Shown: in pieces, positions 1 to 10,749 of the stretch
How the letters are laid out: each line of letters begins with the position of its first letter
Numbering within the stretch: position 1 is the first letter of the stretch
Assembly (NCBI GenBank): GCA_015698045.1
Contig: BLAL01000058.1
Span: 1,180,501 to 1,244,500, forward strand
From: Rhizophagus clarus
Lineage: Eukaryota; Glomeromycota; Glomeromycetes; Glomerales; Glomeraceae
Length of the DNA: 64,000 nt
Reading direction: 5' to 3'
Notes under the pieces: generated by a model
Database searches by the model: none
The model's input: only the letters and a program-made list of their open reading frames with translations
What the model was told of the DNA's origin: nothing
Translations under genes and position numbers: made by a program

Positions 1-1130
1 ATTTCACATGAAATCCCATAAAATTCATTGACAGTATTGAGATGGAAAAAATGCAAGACACATATTTGTGAAACATGTAATTTACTGATCCATTTTTTTT
101 CAAATACTCACGGTCAACTTTATATTTATGAGTCATTTTTATTTTATTTTTTTTTTTTAAAAACGTTTTTATACTAAAAAAAAGAGTGGCTTATATCAAA
201 CCAAACTACCGTATATCACGGGTCATAGTACCCACTATGCATAGCACCTCCCCTCTTTCACCCGACAAAAAGTTCCATTTTCTATTGATTTTAAATTTAA
301 TTTTTCCCAGATATTATGTAAAAATAATTTTCTGGTTACTATATAATCTTTTAAAAATTTGCATGGTAGTACAAGATCAACATTCAGGAATTTGCAAGAT
401 ACCTTGATTATTATGGCCCGTGATATATGGTAGTTTAATTTTCACATGAAATCCCATAAAATTCATTGAGGTAGAAAAAATGCAACAAAGAAATATACGG
501 TATTTGTAATACAAGTGTTAGCTTTTGTTTCCAATCAAAAGTAATATTTAATTTCATAATTATAAATTTCTTCTATTCTTATTTTATTTGAATTGTCAAT
601 TGAATTGTAAAAGAATTGTAAAAAATTTTTTACAGTTTCTCTATTTGTGACTTAAATTTAGATTATTTACTCTACTTCTCACCATTAAGTAAACTTGTAG
701 AACTAATAAAATTATATAAATTCCTCAAATTTTATATTTCTATAATATGTCAATAAGGAGTTTTGTAATGTATATGTTTATATTAAAATTATTTCTTTTA
801 ATGTATATGTTTGTATTGAAATTGTTTTTTTTTAATGTATATATTTATATTATAATTGTTTTTTTTAATTGTAGGGTTCACCCCATATATAAATAATATA
901 AGATTTATGGTAAAATCATTTATTATGATCACAATCATAGAATACAAAAATAAATTTTAATTTAAAAGTAAATAAATGATTGCTTTTACTATTTGTTAAA
1001 ATTTTAAATTATTTATTAGTCTTTCTAAAATAATATATATAAATGAAATGTTTTATATTAGTTTGTAACTGATAAATCTACCATATCTATATATAGTGTA
1101 GTAATTTTTACTAGTTTAATTAATTTTATT
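1..1130. repeat. Left arm of a ~1.1-kb inverted repeat (partner 25,370-26,715)
   Basis: Read as reverse complement, this stretch matches 25,370-26,715 over nearly its whole length. Examples are the block around 970-1110, which matches 25,390-25,510, and the block at 440-480 (TCACATGAAATCCCATAAAA), which matches 26,220-26,245. The arm probably continues left of the window, because the match is still running at base 1. It contains no credible gene; short open frames here are chance. The arms enclose about 24 kb that includes the large DDE transposon and the LINE/hAT nest. Confidence 0.75.
206..433. mobile_element. MITE with palindromic ends, copy 1
   Basis: Ends are imperfect inverted repeats, reading CTACCGTATATCACGGG on the left and the complement (CCCGTGATATATGGTAG) on the right. 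A second copy lies at 26,251-26,492. Both sit at the same place within the inverted-repeat arms, yet their interiors read in the same direction, as in the shared CTCTTTCACCC and AAAAAGTTCCATTTTCTATT. It has no coding capacity. Superfamily is not assignable from the ends alone. Confidence 0.7.
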
Positions 1131-1590
1131 AAAATAATAGTTTAATATAATTTTTAAAAATATTTTTAATTGCTTAAATTTGCTTATTAACAAATATATT
1201 AAACAAAAAGTACATAGTTACACATGTTATTTAGAGAAATTATTCTCAAAGTATACAAAACAGTTATCTTAATATGATATCATTTATATTTGATCATGTG
1301 ATTTTATGTTGAAAAAGCATCTTAATTTAAGTATTCATATTTAAAGATCATTCTGGAACATTTCAAAATACAACAACTTATTTATGATAATATTTATTAA
1401 TATTTAAAATTATAATTGCATTATTATACCACAAGAAAATGGATGGTATTTTGAGAAGTAAATTCAATACTTCAAATACCCTTTAATTTGAAAAAATTAA
1501 CCCTTTAGGAATTCAATTCTGCTGATCTTACTATACTTTTTAGCATAATTGATTTAATTATATTATTATACCAAACATAATATGCCATAA

Positions 1591-1800
1591 TAATTAAAAG
1601 TTAAAAATATAAAACTCAAAAAATTTCAAATTTCACAAATGATTTCAATTATTTAGAATTAAAACATTTTAAAATTGGTATATTATATTATATAATGAGA
1701 TAACAATCTAGTAAAAAGGAAGTATTAGCTATTTTTGGTGATAATTTGTGTAAATTAGTATTATTAAAATTCTCTGATTGAATAGTAATTTGTTTTTTAA
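1591..1800. repeat. Dispersed repeat, copy 1 (direct copy at 7890-8095)
   Basis: About 200 bp recurs in the same orientation at 7890-8095. It shares ATGAGATAACAATCT, the block around GTATTAG-TATTTTT-GTGATAA, and TATTATTAAAATTCT, at perhaps 75-80 percent identity by eye. No open frame or terminal repeat is visible. The second copy ends exactly where the right half of a split transposon resumes (about 8092). Confidence 0.55.
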
Positions 1801-1867
1801 ATCTTTTAATTACTTAATAAATTAAAAATTTTATTTTAAACATTATTATTATTTGACTCTGATAATT

Positions 1868-2341
1868 ATTAATTCGTGATCCGCCTAAGAACTGCAAAAA
1901 GGTACTATATAAATTCAGTGCAAAAAACTTAAAACGTTATCTCGTATTATCTCGTGATTCAGTGATCGGATTTCGATGAACTTTAAGTTAATTTGTAGAA
2001 CTCGATGCTCTCTTCAAAATAAAAAAAGGATCATCAAATTTGGACCAATGGGTCGTGATACAATCACAAAAAACTATTTTTTTCAGAGCGGATCAGATTC
2101 CAAATTGGGAATCCGGTCCGCTCCGAAAAAAATAGCTTTTGGTCATTATCTCACGATTTACCAGTCAGATTTCGAAATTTTTTTTTTTATTTTGAAGAGG
2201 ACATTGACATCTACAAAATAACCTAAGGCTCATCGAAATCCAATCACTGGCTCACGAGATAATATGAGATAACGTTTTAAGTTTTTTGCACCGAATTTAT
2301 ATAGTAACTTTTTGCAGTTCTTAGACGGATCACGAATTAAT
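1868..2341. mobile_element. 474-bp full-length palindromic (foldback) element
   Basis: The two ends are long inverted repeats beginning ATTAATTCGTGATCCG. The complementarity does not stop after a short TIR: it continues through the inner segments (GGATTTCGATGA at about 1970 against its complement at about 2235, and the AGCGGATC arms near 2090 and 2125) down to a loop at about 2102-2106. The whole element therefore folds as one imperfect hairpin about 235 bp per arm. It has no coding capacity. The open frame from 1976 to 2221 is a by-product. Host target duplication is unclear because the ends themselves (ATTAAT) are palindromic. Confidence 0.85.
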
Positions 2342-2819
2342 CAATTCTACAATATAAAATATTTAATTTATTTTTTATTTGTTAGAATTTAATAATAATT
2401 CTACTGTCTGAATATTCTTATAAGTTACTAAAGAAATACATTTTAAAAAAAAAATATTTACTGTAATTTTTATATATAAATGTTAAAAAGTATTATTATT
2501 AGTATATAATTATTTATACTAAAACTACAGGTTATATATTGTAAAAATTAAATTTTATTTATAAAATAACCTTTAACTTTTTATTATAAAATATAAATAT
2601 AATAATTTTAAACTATATAATATATATAAATTATAAAAATATCAGACAAAAAATCAATTGTACTTATAATTAATAGCTATTTATCAAAGTATATATTTAT
2701 AATTTAAATGCAGTAAAGTATTTTTAAATAAATTCAAAAGTGACAATTATCAAAAATTATAAATTTATAATACATTTAATATATTGGCTAATAAGTAAAT
2801 TTGAGTGATTAAAAATATT
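2342..2819. other. Gene-free AT-rich spacer
   Basis: Almost pure A+T. I see no open frame, terminal repeat or structured RNA. Confidence 0.6.
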
Positions 2820-2950
2820 TTTAAAAAGAATCTTGCTAATTTGCTCCTTGGGTGAAATCACCCAGGTGATTTCACCTGTAAATAATTTGCCAAAATTCAG
2901 GTGATTTACATGTATAAAAAATTTTACCCCGGGTGATTTCACTCATAATT
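2820..2950. repeat. Cluster of GGTGATTTCACC-type palindromes, left
   Basis: GGTGAAATCACC and GGTGATTTCACC palindromes occur several times here. Related GGTGAT-ATCACC motifs recur at 4270-4345 on the far side of the polypurine tract. The pair may be the ends of an element spanning roughly 2.8-4.35 kb, but the arms do not align cleanly enough to fix boundaries. Confidence 0.45.
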
Positions 2951-3139
2951 AATTTATGAAATTTGATTGGCTAAAATTTACAATATTACGCATGTAAAGA
3001 ATCTAATGATCGGCTAATTTTTATTTGAAAATTTCTGTTAAATAATTAATCTGACTACAAAAATAATAAAATTTATTTATATATTAAATTATGACTTTAT
3101 TTATTTAAATACTGTTTATCAAAGTACAATCTTTAATGT

Positions 3140-4260
3140 AATTAGTAATGATAATAATTATATAAAAAAAAGTCTAACAATAATGGTAAAAAGAGAGAGA
3201 AAAAATGGAAATAATAAAAAAGAATCATTAGAAACAAAAAAAAACCAATGGGATGAAATGGTAACATAAAGTATAATTGGAGACAAAGAAAATGATAGAG
3301 AACGAAAGAGATAGCAGAAAAAGAAAAGACAGTGAAAAAATGAGGAAAAGAATGCGATAATAAAAAAGAATAGGATTGAAAACAAAAGGAAATAGGGATG
3401 AAGTGAAAGGGGACAAAAACGAAAATAAAAAGATAATGAGAGGGGACAAAAAACAAAAGGATAACGAGAAGATGATGAATGAAAAGATGATGTGGGTAAA
3501 ACGATGATGAAAGTGAAACGATGATGAGGGTAAAACGATGATGAAGGTGAAATGATAATGAGGGTAAAACGATGATGAGGGTGAAACGATGATGAGGACG
3601 AAATAATCATGAGAATGAAATGATAATAAGGACAAAATGGTGATGAGAACGAAAAAAAGAAAGGGAGTGAAAATGAAAAGAAAAGGGAAACAAATTAACG
3701 AAAAGACAAACCATAAAAGAAGAAAAAATAGAGTTAGTAAATTGAAATATGAAAACAGATTTGAATAAAAATATAGAGAAGAAAAAACCGCCATACCTTG
3801 TTCATAAAACTAAGACTTAAAAAAAGAAAAGAATTAGAAACAAGAAAACAAAAAAGAGGAAAAAAAAAAAGAAGCAATATACTTTAATGCAAAACTGAAA
3901 GAAATTAAAGACCTAAAAAGAGAAGAGAAATAAGAAATGAAAAGAAAAATGAAAACAAAAAAGAAGGAAGGATGAAAAAATGACACTTTTGGCATGAAAC
4001 TGAAAGAGCTTAAAAGACCTAAAAGAAGAGGAAAGGAATTAGAAACAAGAAAGAAAAATGAAAACAAAAGAAGGAAAAAAAGAACATACCTGCATACTTT
4101 TGACCAAATAAAGGAAAGTGAAAGAGATGAAAAAAAGAAAGGGAGTGAAAAAAAATGAAAAAAAAAGAAGGGGGAGTGAAGAAACAAAAAAAAAAATGAA
4201 GGAAAGTGAAAAGGAACGAAAAAAAAAATAAAGAGGGAGCGAAAAAAATAAACAAAAAAA
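3140..4260 (+). repeat. Polypurine tract (~1.1 kb) with GATGA-type minisatellite
   Basis: The + strand is overwhelmingly A and G for about 1.1 kb. Within 3470-3660 there is a degenerate tandem array of units of about 20 bp like AAAACGATGATGAGGGTG. In 3790-4100 a longer unit of about 95 bp, with GACCTAAAAG and GAAAACAAAA, recurs about three times. The complementary strand gives several long Phe/Ser/Leu-rich open frames (3142-4255) in overlapping registers. These are compositional artefacts, not genes. Confidence 0.85.
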
Positions 4261-4344
4261 CTACAAAAATTAATTGGGTTAAATCACCTATATCGAAATA
4301 ATAAAATCAATCAGGTGATATCACCCGAGTTATATCACCCCCGG

Positions 4345-4576
4345 TTAAAATTAGTTATAATCTTTTAAAAATTATATTAAAATTATTATTTTAATAAAAT
4401 TAATTAGACTAGGTTGATGTGTGATAATTACATTACCATCAGGTTATCAAAAATTTTTACAGGTTGCTAGATTCTCATTTATAGTTCTGTATTAAAAAAA
4501 ATATTATATTGTGATCATCTAATAATTATAATAAAATTAATAAAATTTTATTATTAATTTATTATAAAGCATTTTT
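4345..4576. other. Gene-free AT-rich spacer
   Basis: A+T-rich, nothing recognisable between the palindrome cluster and the broken transposon half that starts at 4577. Confidence 0.5.
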
Positions 4577-4922
4577 TTTCTATAAAAAATAAGTGTTCAG
4601 AAAATATTCAGAAAATGTTCAGAAAAATCATCTAAAAAATTGTCCAGAAATTCTAAACACTATGTGTCTAAAAACTGTTCCAAAAACACCTCATTTTTGG
4701 AATATTAGGAATTTGTCCTGAAATTATCCTAAAATACATTTTTGTGAAATTTAGTATAAAAGACAATTGGCAGATAATAATTACATTATTATTATTTAAC
4801 CTGAATTTTTATATCATAAATATATAGTATTTTTACCTGCTCTGCATATTTAATTAGTATAACAAAAAAAATTATGAATACCAGTTTCATGCTTTTTGCA
4901 TTTTTTTACAAAATTAATTTAA
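4577..4922 (+). mobile_element. Left half of a degraded CTATAAAAAATAAG-end DNA transposon
   Basis: This stretch aligns with the first half of the complete element at 61,329-61,978. It has the CTATAAAAAATAAGTG end, the repeated TGTTCAGAAA (decayed TGTCCAGAAA) subterminal motifs, the block with GGAATATTAGGAATTTGTCC, and the distal TTTACAAAATTAATTTA. The match then stops abruptly. The other half is found at 8092-8398, so about 3.2 kb was inserted or juxtaposed. It is clearly older than the copies at 40,129 and 61,329, because many subterminal motifs are mutated. Confidence 0.75.
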
Positions 4923-6130
4923 GAGATGGATTAACATTCTATAATTAATTTAACGGGCTTTACAATTAATAAAAAAAAGTTTTGGAATTTCTTTTTCTTT
5001 CTATAAATTTTTATTCCAATAACTGAAAAAAACAATATATAATAATTTTTCTGACCAAATAAATATCTTATAAAATTTGTATTATAGGTATATATATATG
5101 GTATTGGTAGGAACTGTACAAATCTAACAAAGAATGTGCATATAAAAATTACTCAAAATAAAAACCAAATATAACTTAGTTGTAGTGAAAAATATTCAAA
5201 AATATTTCATCCAATATTTGAGTTAATAGGAAATTTACCATTAGAATTTCATGTTATAGTGTGAAAATAAAATAACAAAAATAATTGGATAGAAATATAG
5301 CAGATAGATTAATCATATGATATAGTAGTACAAGTTATTTTTAGAAGTTATTCTTAGCTTAGAATTTATTTTTAGTTTAGGTTTTTATTTTTACTTTATT
5401 TATTTTTAAAATTAAGAAAAATAGTATTAGAGTATTAGAAATTAGGTAAAAATAGTCTTTTGATAATGTTTTAATTAAAGAAATAGTTGGAAGAAAGAGG
5501 ATAATGTAATGCCAATCAAACATCAAGCCTTACAATCAATACAATGAGAATTAGTAAATAGGAATGAAATGAAATATCTTTAATATTCTGGATCTTTCTA
5601 AATTATGTAATGCTAGAAAGAATGAACAACTATTTTGGAAGAAAGAAAGATGGGATTTAATAGGAAAATATTTTGTAGGAATTTATAGGATTTTATAGAA
5701 TTATAAGTTTAGTGAAAATAGTATTTTATATAAAAAGAGTCAATTTTTGACTTAATTTCAATAGTCGATCTGATTATGGGTATTATTTAATAAATAAAGG
5801 AAAACTCTGCTTAAATGAAATTTTGAAAGGAAAATATTTTAAATGTCATCTTTTAGCCCTATAAGAAATCTGTATACGGAAAGGATATGTTTTATAAACA
5901 TTTGATATATGTTTTTACTAATTCTGTATAATAATTCCGTATATTTAATACGTAATTCATTTTAGAATGTTTTTTAAAAAATTGGTGCATATGGAATGTA
6001 TGCAAAAAAATTAATATGTACGGAACGTATATGGAATTTTTAAACTTGTTTTTTTTAAATAATGATTTTATCGATTTTATCATCATAAGTCATAACACGT
6101 GATCACGTGATTTTTGTTATGATACGTTTT
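4923..6130. other. Gene-free AT-rich stretch
   Basis: No gene seen. A repeated TTTAG/TTATTT pattern runs through 5330-5400. The minus-strand frame at 5892-6086 has no family resemblance and low-complexity composition. A CACGTGATCACGTGAT palindromic motif at about 6095-6112 sits just upstream of the pyrimidine-headed unit and could be a promoter element, which is inference only. Confidence 0.5.
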
Positions 6131-7020
6131 TTGTTTATATAAACTCAGCTTTGATCTTCCACCCTGTCTTCCTGTCTTCCTCTCCGATTTTTTATTTCGC
6201 TATTTTTTTTTTTTTAAAAAAAAAACTCTTTTTTTCTTTTATTTGTTGCCCCTCTTTTTATTCTTACTTGCTACTCTTCTTTTAAAAACTTCTTTTCCTT
6301 TATTTTTCTAACTTCGTTGCTCTCTTAAAAAAAAAAAAAAATTTTTTTTTAGTTTTATTCTTTTATTCCCATTCATTACCCTCTCTTCTTTTTTAAAAAA
6401 AATTTATTTTTGTCCCCTTTTTTACTGAATTATTTCTGGATGTTCTCCTCTGGCAGCATAGGTTAAAGGTTAAAGATGGACTAACTGTGACTACTGACAC
6501 GAAGTTTGTCAGGACTGGGGAATAAAAGGCTTTATTTAGTGCAGGTATTTCCTGAGTCTCTAATTTAAAAAGAAAGGTTTCTATAAGCCGGGTTATGTAA
6601 GTTACCTTTGCATTATTTTTCTAACTTTGTCATCCCCTTAAAAATCTTTTTTTTATGTCCTTCCCTAACTTCGTTATTCCATTTTCAAAAAAAAAAAATT
6701 TTTTTTTATTTATTTTACTTTTTTACTTTCACCTCACTATCTTTTCTTTTTTATTTATTTTTATTCTTTTATTTTGTAGATCAGATTTTTTTTTGGCTGC
6801 TTGGTTCTTTTTTTCTTATTGCGGGTCAATTTTGAAGTACTTTTTTTTTGTAAGTCAGATAAGAACCGGACGTTTGGAGACTTGGATGATTGCAGGTACT
6901 ATATAGGCGGAGCTTATATTTCTTTTTTTTTTGCTTTTAGGTTGTCTGACTCCTGATGACTTGGACGAATTCAGAATTATAGGCACAATAGGGAAGCGTT
7001 GGTCTAATTGAGTTAAAGAA
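6130..7020 (+). other. Polypyrimidine-headed, possibly spliced non-coding unit
   Basis: A TTTATATAAACTC TATA-like motif (about 6135) is followed by about 280 bp of C/T-rich leader (6155-6440). Beyond it are less AT-rich segments bounded by good splice signals: a segment ending CAG|gtattt at about 6545, an acceptor ttttgtag at about 6780, a segment ending TTGCAG|gtacta at about 6896, and an acceptor gcttttag at about 6940. The last segment ends in stop codons in all frames. No long reading frame joins across these. I read it as a transcribed untranslated or non-coding unit, similar in style to the arrays at 9.7-12.5 kb. Confidence 0.4.
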
Positions 7021-7199
7021 ACATACTAGTGTCTTTTTTCATTTATTTTGTAAGAAATAGGTTATTTTTTTGGACTAAGTGCTCCTGGAGACTTTTGATT
7101 TCTTAAAAAAAATCAAATTTCTTAAAGAAACATCAGTAGTAATAGTATTAATGTTTTCTTTTGTTTTGGTTTGCAATAGTTGGTTTGATAGGAATAGAC

Positions 7200-7889
7200 T
7201 ATTCATAATATATTTGTGTTTTATTTTATTTTTTTATTTTTTGATTTAATTAAATTTAATAAGCAATAATATAAATTTCATGGTAAAACAGTGATTAAAT
7301 CATGTAAATTCCGAATGCATTCCATGCAAATTCTGTATCCAAACCATATTTATAGTGATACAGAATTGTGCAATTTTCTGTATCTTTTCAACGGTCTATT
7401 GTGATGCGTTATTTCTAAGAAAAAAAATCGTATAAAAATCTTATTAAAAATGTATCTCGTTTTTTTATAGGGTAGTAGTTTTATTAAAAGGGAGTTATTG
7501 ATTTAAATTTATTTTGAACTGATAACTCTAGATGTTTGAATATTTATTTTGATATATTAAATAAAAATGTAAAGTTATGCCTGTTTGAAAATTAAGCTAA
7601 AAGTAAAGTTAAGACAGAAGCACTCTCAAAATGAAATTTAAAAGAAAAATCATATATGAAAAAGGATACGATTAAAAGGAATATATTTTCTTATGTAAAG
7701 AAAATAAAGGAATGATACTGGAATGATATTAAGAACTAATGTATTTACCCAATAATAGTGAGAAAATATTTTAAGGGAAGAAAAATCTAAACCAAGCAAT
7801 ATATTAAGAGTTAATAGTAGGGAACAATCGTGGTAAAGTATAATACTGATAGGGTAGTTCCTACCCTACAAGATTTCTATATAGAAAAG
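7200..7889. other. Gene-free stretch
   Basis: AT-rich, no coding frame or repeat boundary recognised. It leads into the dispersed repeat at 7890-8095. Confidence 0.5.
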
Positions 7890-8095
7890 TTAAAGACATG
7901 AAACTTTAGAAATTTCAAACTTCATAAGTGGTTTAATTAGAATTGATATAATTAATTACCATTTTTAAATTAATATATCATATCATATGATGAGATAACA
8001 ATCTGATAAAAAGAGAGTATTAGTTATTTTTTGTGATAAATTACATAAATTGGTATTATTAAAATTCTTTGGTTGAGTGACAATTTGTCTCTTAA
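7890..8095. repeat. Dispersed repeat, copy 2 (direct copy at 1591-1800)
   Basis: Same-orientation copy of 1591-1800. The AAATTTCAAAC start, the ATGAGATAACAATCT core and the TATTATTAAAATTCT tail are shared. Its end coincides with the right edge of the 3.2-kb segment separating the two halves of the broken transposon, so the repeat may be the terminus of that insertion. Confidence 0.55.
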
Positions 8096-8398
8096 TCTTC
8101 TTTGAAAATAATATCCAGAATTTGTCCTAAAATTTTTCTTGTCTGAAATTTGTCCAGTTTAAATTTATCTGAGTTTTTACTATGTTCAGAATTTGTATAA
8201 GTTTAACTGTTCAGAATTTGTCCAAAAATTTATACTGGGTAAATATTAAACAAATTCTAAACAAAATTTAAACATGTTAAAATATTAAGTTACAGTTTTA
8301 TACTAAAAAAATAAACATTTTCCAGACATGCCAGAATTATTCTAGACAATTTCTGGAAATTTTTATAGATATTTTCAGATTTTATTTTTTATAGAACT
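8092..8398 (+). mobile_element. Right half of the degraded CTATAAAAAATAAG-end DNA transposon
   Basis: It matches the second half of 61,329-61,978. It begins at the block around ATATCCAGAATTTGTCC, shows arrays of GAATTTGTCC and ACATTTTCCAGACAT motifs, and ends TTTATTTTTTATAG at about 8398. Together with 4577-4922 it rebuilds one element in the same order and orientation. Confidence 0.75.
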
Positions 8399-9734
8399 TT
8401 TAATTTACTTATTATAATAATACTATTAACTATACATTAATATTATTTAGGCCACTCCAATTTAATTATTTGTTTAACGTCCAGATTTTTTAAAAAAATT
8501 GAGGGGGGAAGGGGGGTCCAATTAAGTAAACATCAAAATATAAACATATAAAATTTATATTATTATAATCACGATTTATTATTGAGTAATTTATTAATAA
8601 AATTGATTTATTCATTTTAACTAATTTTTAACTTTAATCCTTCCTCTTGTTGACCAATTATATCCTTTATCTTTACAAATTTGACAAAATGAATATATAG
8701 TAGTAAATTTTTTCTTTAAATTATCATCTAGTTCTAATAATTCATTTTTATCTTCACAATAAAAACAAATAATTTCAGTTTTCAAATGACGACATGAATA
8801 ATACACTGCCTCAATTGGACTATTACAATATATCTTTTATCTAATATATACCTTTTCATATAGATCATGCATTTCGGAAGTTATAGGAGATCCACAAATA
8901 TAAATCACATTATCTAATAAAATTTCTAAACTAGTTTTTTCTTTATCACTTAATGCATTTTTGCTAAAAATACATCTTAGTTTATTACAAACAGTGCAAT
9001 TGACCAATTTGCGTATATTACTGTTATTAATTATACTGACTGGAATATTTTCTTTCATAGAACCAGATGCACTGGGAAGATATACTTTTGTTTCAGTACT
9101 ATGGAGTTTATCAAAATCTTGATAATGCTCTAAATCTAATAAAACAATTAAAATTAGCCAAATACTGTACACAGGTCAAAAGCTAATAAATCAGGCATAT
9201 GCTCGATTGATAACTATATAAAAATTTAGGTTAGCCGAATTGATCATATTTTTTAATTTGAATAAATTAGGTAATAATTCAATAGTCATCATTCAGTTTG
9301 ATATATAATTATTACTACCTGTAAAATTGAATTCAATCAGCATATACCGATTGATGCTTATCAGACTAATGGTCTAATTATATTATATTATATTAAATTT
9401 TCAAACAAACCAAATTTTTTTATTATGAATTTTTTGACTCTAAAACGAAGACTGTAATTAATTACAAGGTTAAAATAAGTTACGAGAATCAACCCAATTT
9501 TTTAATATTAAACAAACAGTCACTAATAATAGATTTATGCACATTGTAATGTTTTTATTTATTGTTTTATTGCAATGTTCAAATTTAGTTTATTGTAAAT
9601 TATTCGTAGTTAAAAGTTCTAGCATAACAAACAACAACCCAATTAGAGAAACGGTAGTTAACATTAATGTTTCCAATTAACTGACAAAAATAAAGTAAAT
9701 TAAGTCTTAGGCACAAAACTTATAATTGAGTTTC

Positions 9735-10410
9735 CACTGTCAAAACGAATTATACAAAAAAAAACAATTAGAAAAACGTTAATTTTATTTATTTTTTTAT
9801 TGAATAAAAAAATTAACTAAGTTTCGCATTGCAAAACTCACCATTCCAAGTTTTCAGCATCGCAAACTAATAGCTATGATAAAATAAATAAGAAAAACAT
9901 TAGTTATTGTTTCTATTTAAAAAAAAAAAACAAAAAAATTAAATTTTGTAACTGGAGTTGTAAAACTTACATTCCAACATCTTAAATATGAACCAAATCT
10001 AAAAAGAATAGAGAAACGTTACTTTTCATATTTTATTTTTTTTTAAATGAAAACATTTATTAAGTTTCTCGCGAAACTTACTCATTTTAGAGTTTTTAAT
10101 ATCTGTGTTTCCAGAATTCTAATACTGAACCTACAAAAAAATAGAGAAATGTTAGTTAGCGTTTCTAATTAAATTAAAAAAAAAGTTTTGACACAGGCAT
10201 TGCGAAACTTACATTTCTAGTATCTGAAACCAAATCTAAAAAAAAACAGAAAATATCCAGCAAACACCAAAACGTCTAAAATTTGCGTCTAAAGAGCTCA
10301 AAAAGTTGTGGGAAAGGGCAAGGAGAGAAGGAATATAATAGAAGGAACAAGAGGGGAAAGCAAGAGAATAAAGATGAGGAAATGGAAAGGGATTAAGAAA
10401 ATAAAAAAAT
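9735..10410 (-). ncRNA. Minus-strand array of mini-exons with repeated introns
   Basis: A C/T-rich leader on the minus strand (about 10,410 down to 10,270) is followed by short segments between excellent splice signals. Segments lie at 10,213-10,235 (23 nt), 10,082-10,130 (49 nt), 9971-9998 (28 nt) and 9842-9873 (32 nt), and the next begins at 9735. The four intervening introns are 82, 83, 97 and 106 nt. They start gtaagttt or gtgagttt, and most carry AACGTTTCTCTATT-like sequence shortly before a T-rich ttag/tag end. The mini-exons share AT(T)TGG and GGAAT-type words but encode nothing obvious. I call it a candidate spliced non-coding transcript; only the sequence pattern supports this. Confidence 0.4.
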
Positions 10411-10749
10411 TTTTTTTTTTAAAAGATTGAAGTTCGATAAATCAGATCGGCAAGTTACATGCCCGATACTGTCATACCAAAGAATTCGTTATAGCATTAA
10501 CAAATTTTTTATAATAAAGGTTTGATCAGCCAGCCCAAAAACTTACTTCATTATATTGAAAGGTAATGGCGGTGAGTGTTTTAATTGAGCGTTGCGTTGA
10601 CATGTTAAATTTTTAATGAAACTCCATATATATTTGACATTGTTGAACCATAGTCGAATATGTATTGTATATTATTTAATTGAACATTGTATCATGTATC
10701 ACATATTAATTGTGTTATGCATATCACTGGTTCAATTAAAAGTTTAATT

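Noticed and set aside
3142..4255. Several overlapping minus-strand frames of 78-188 codons rich in Phe, Ser and Leu
   Set aside because: They are the complement of the polypurine tract, in different registers over the same DNA. There are no domain or splice signals and the composition is purely repeat-driven.
6608..6906. Two overlapping + strand frames of 75 and 83 codons
   Set aside because: Phe/Leu-rich translation of C/T-rich DNA, most of which looks like intron between ag and gt signals.
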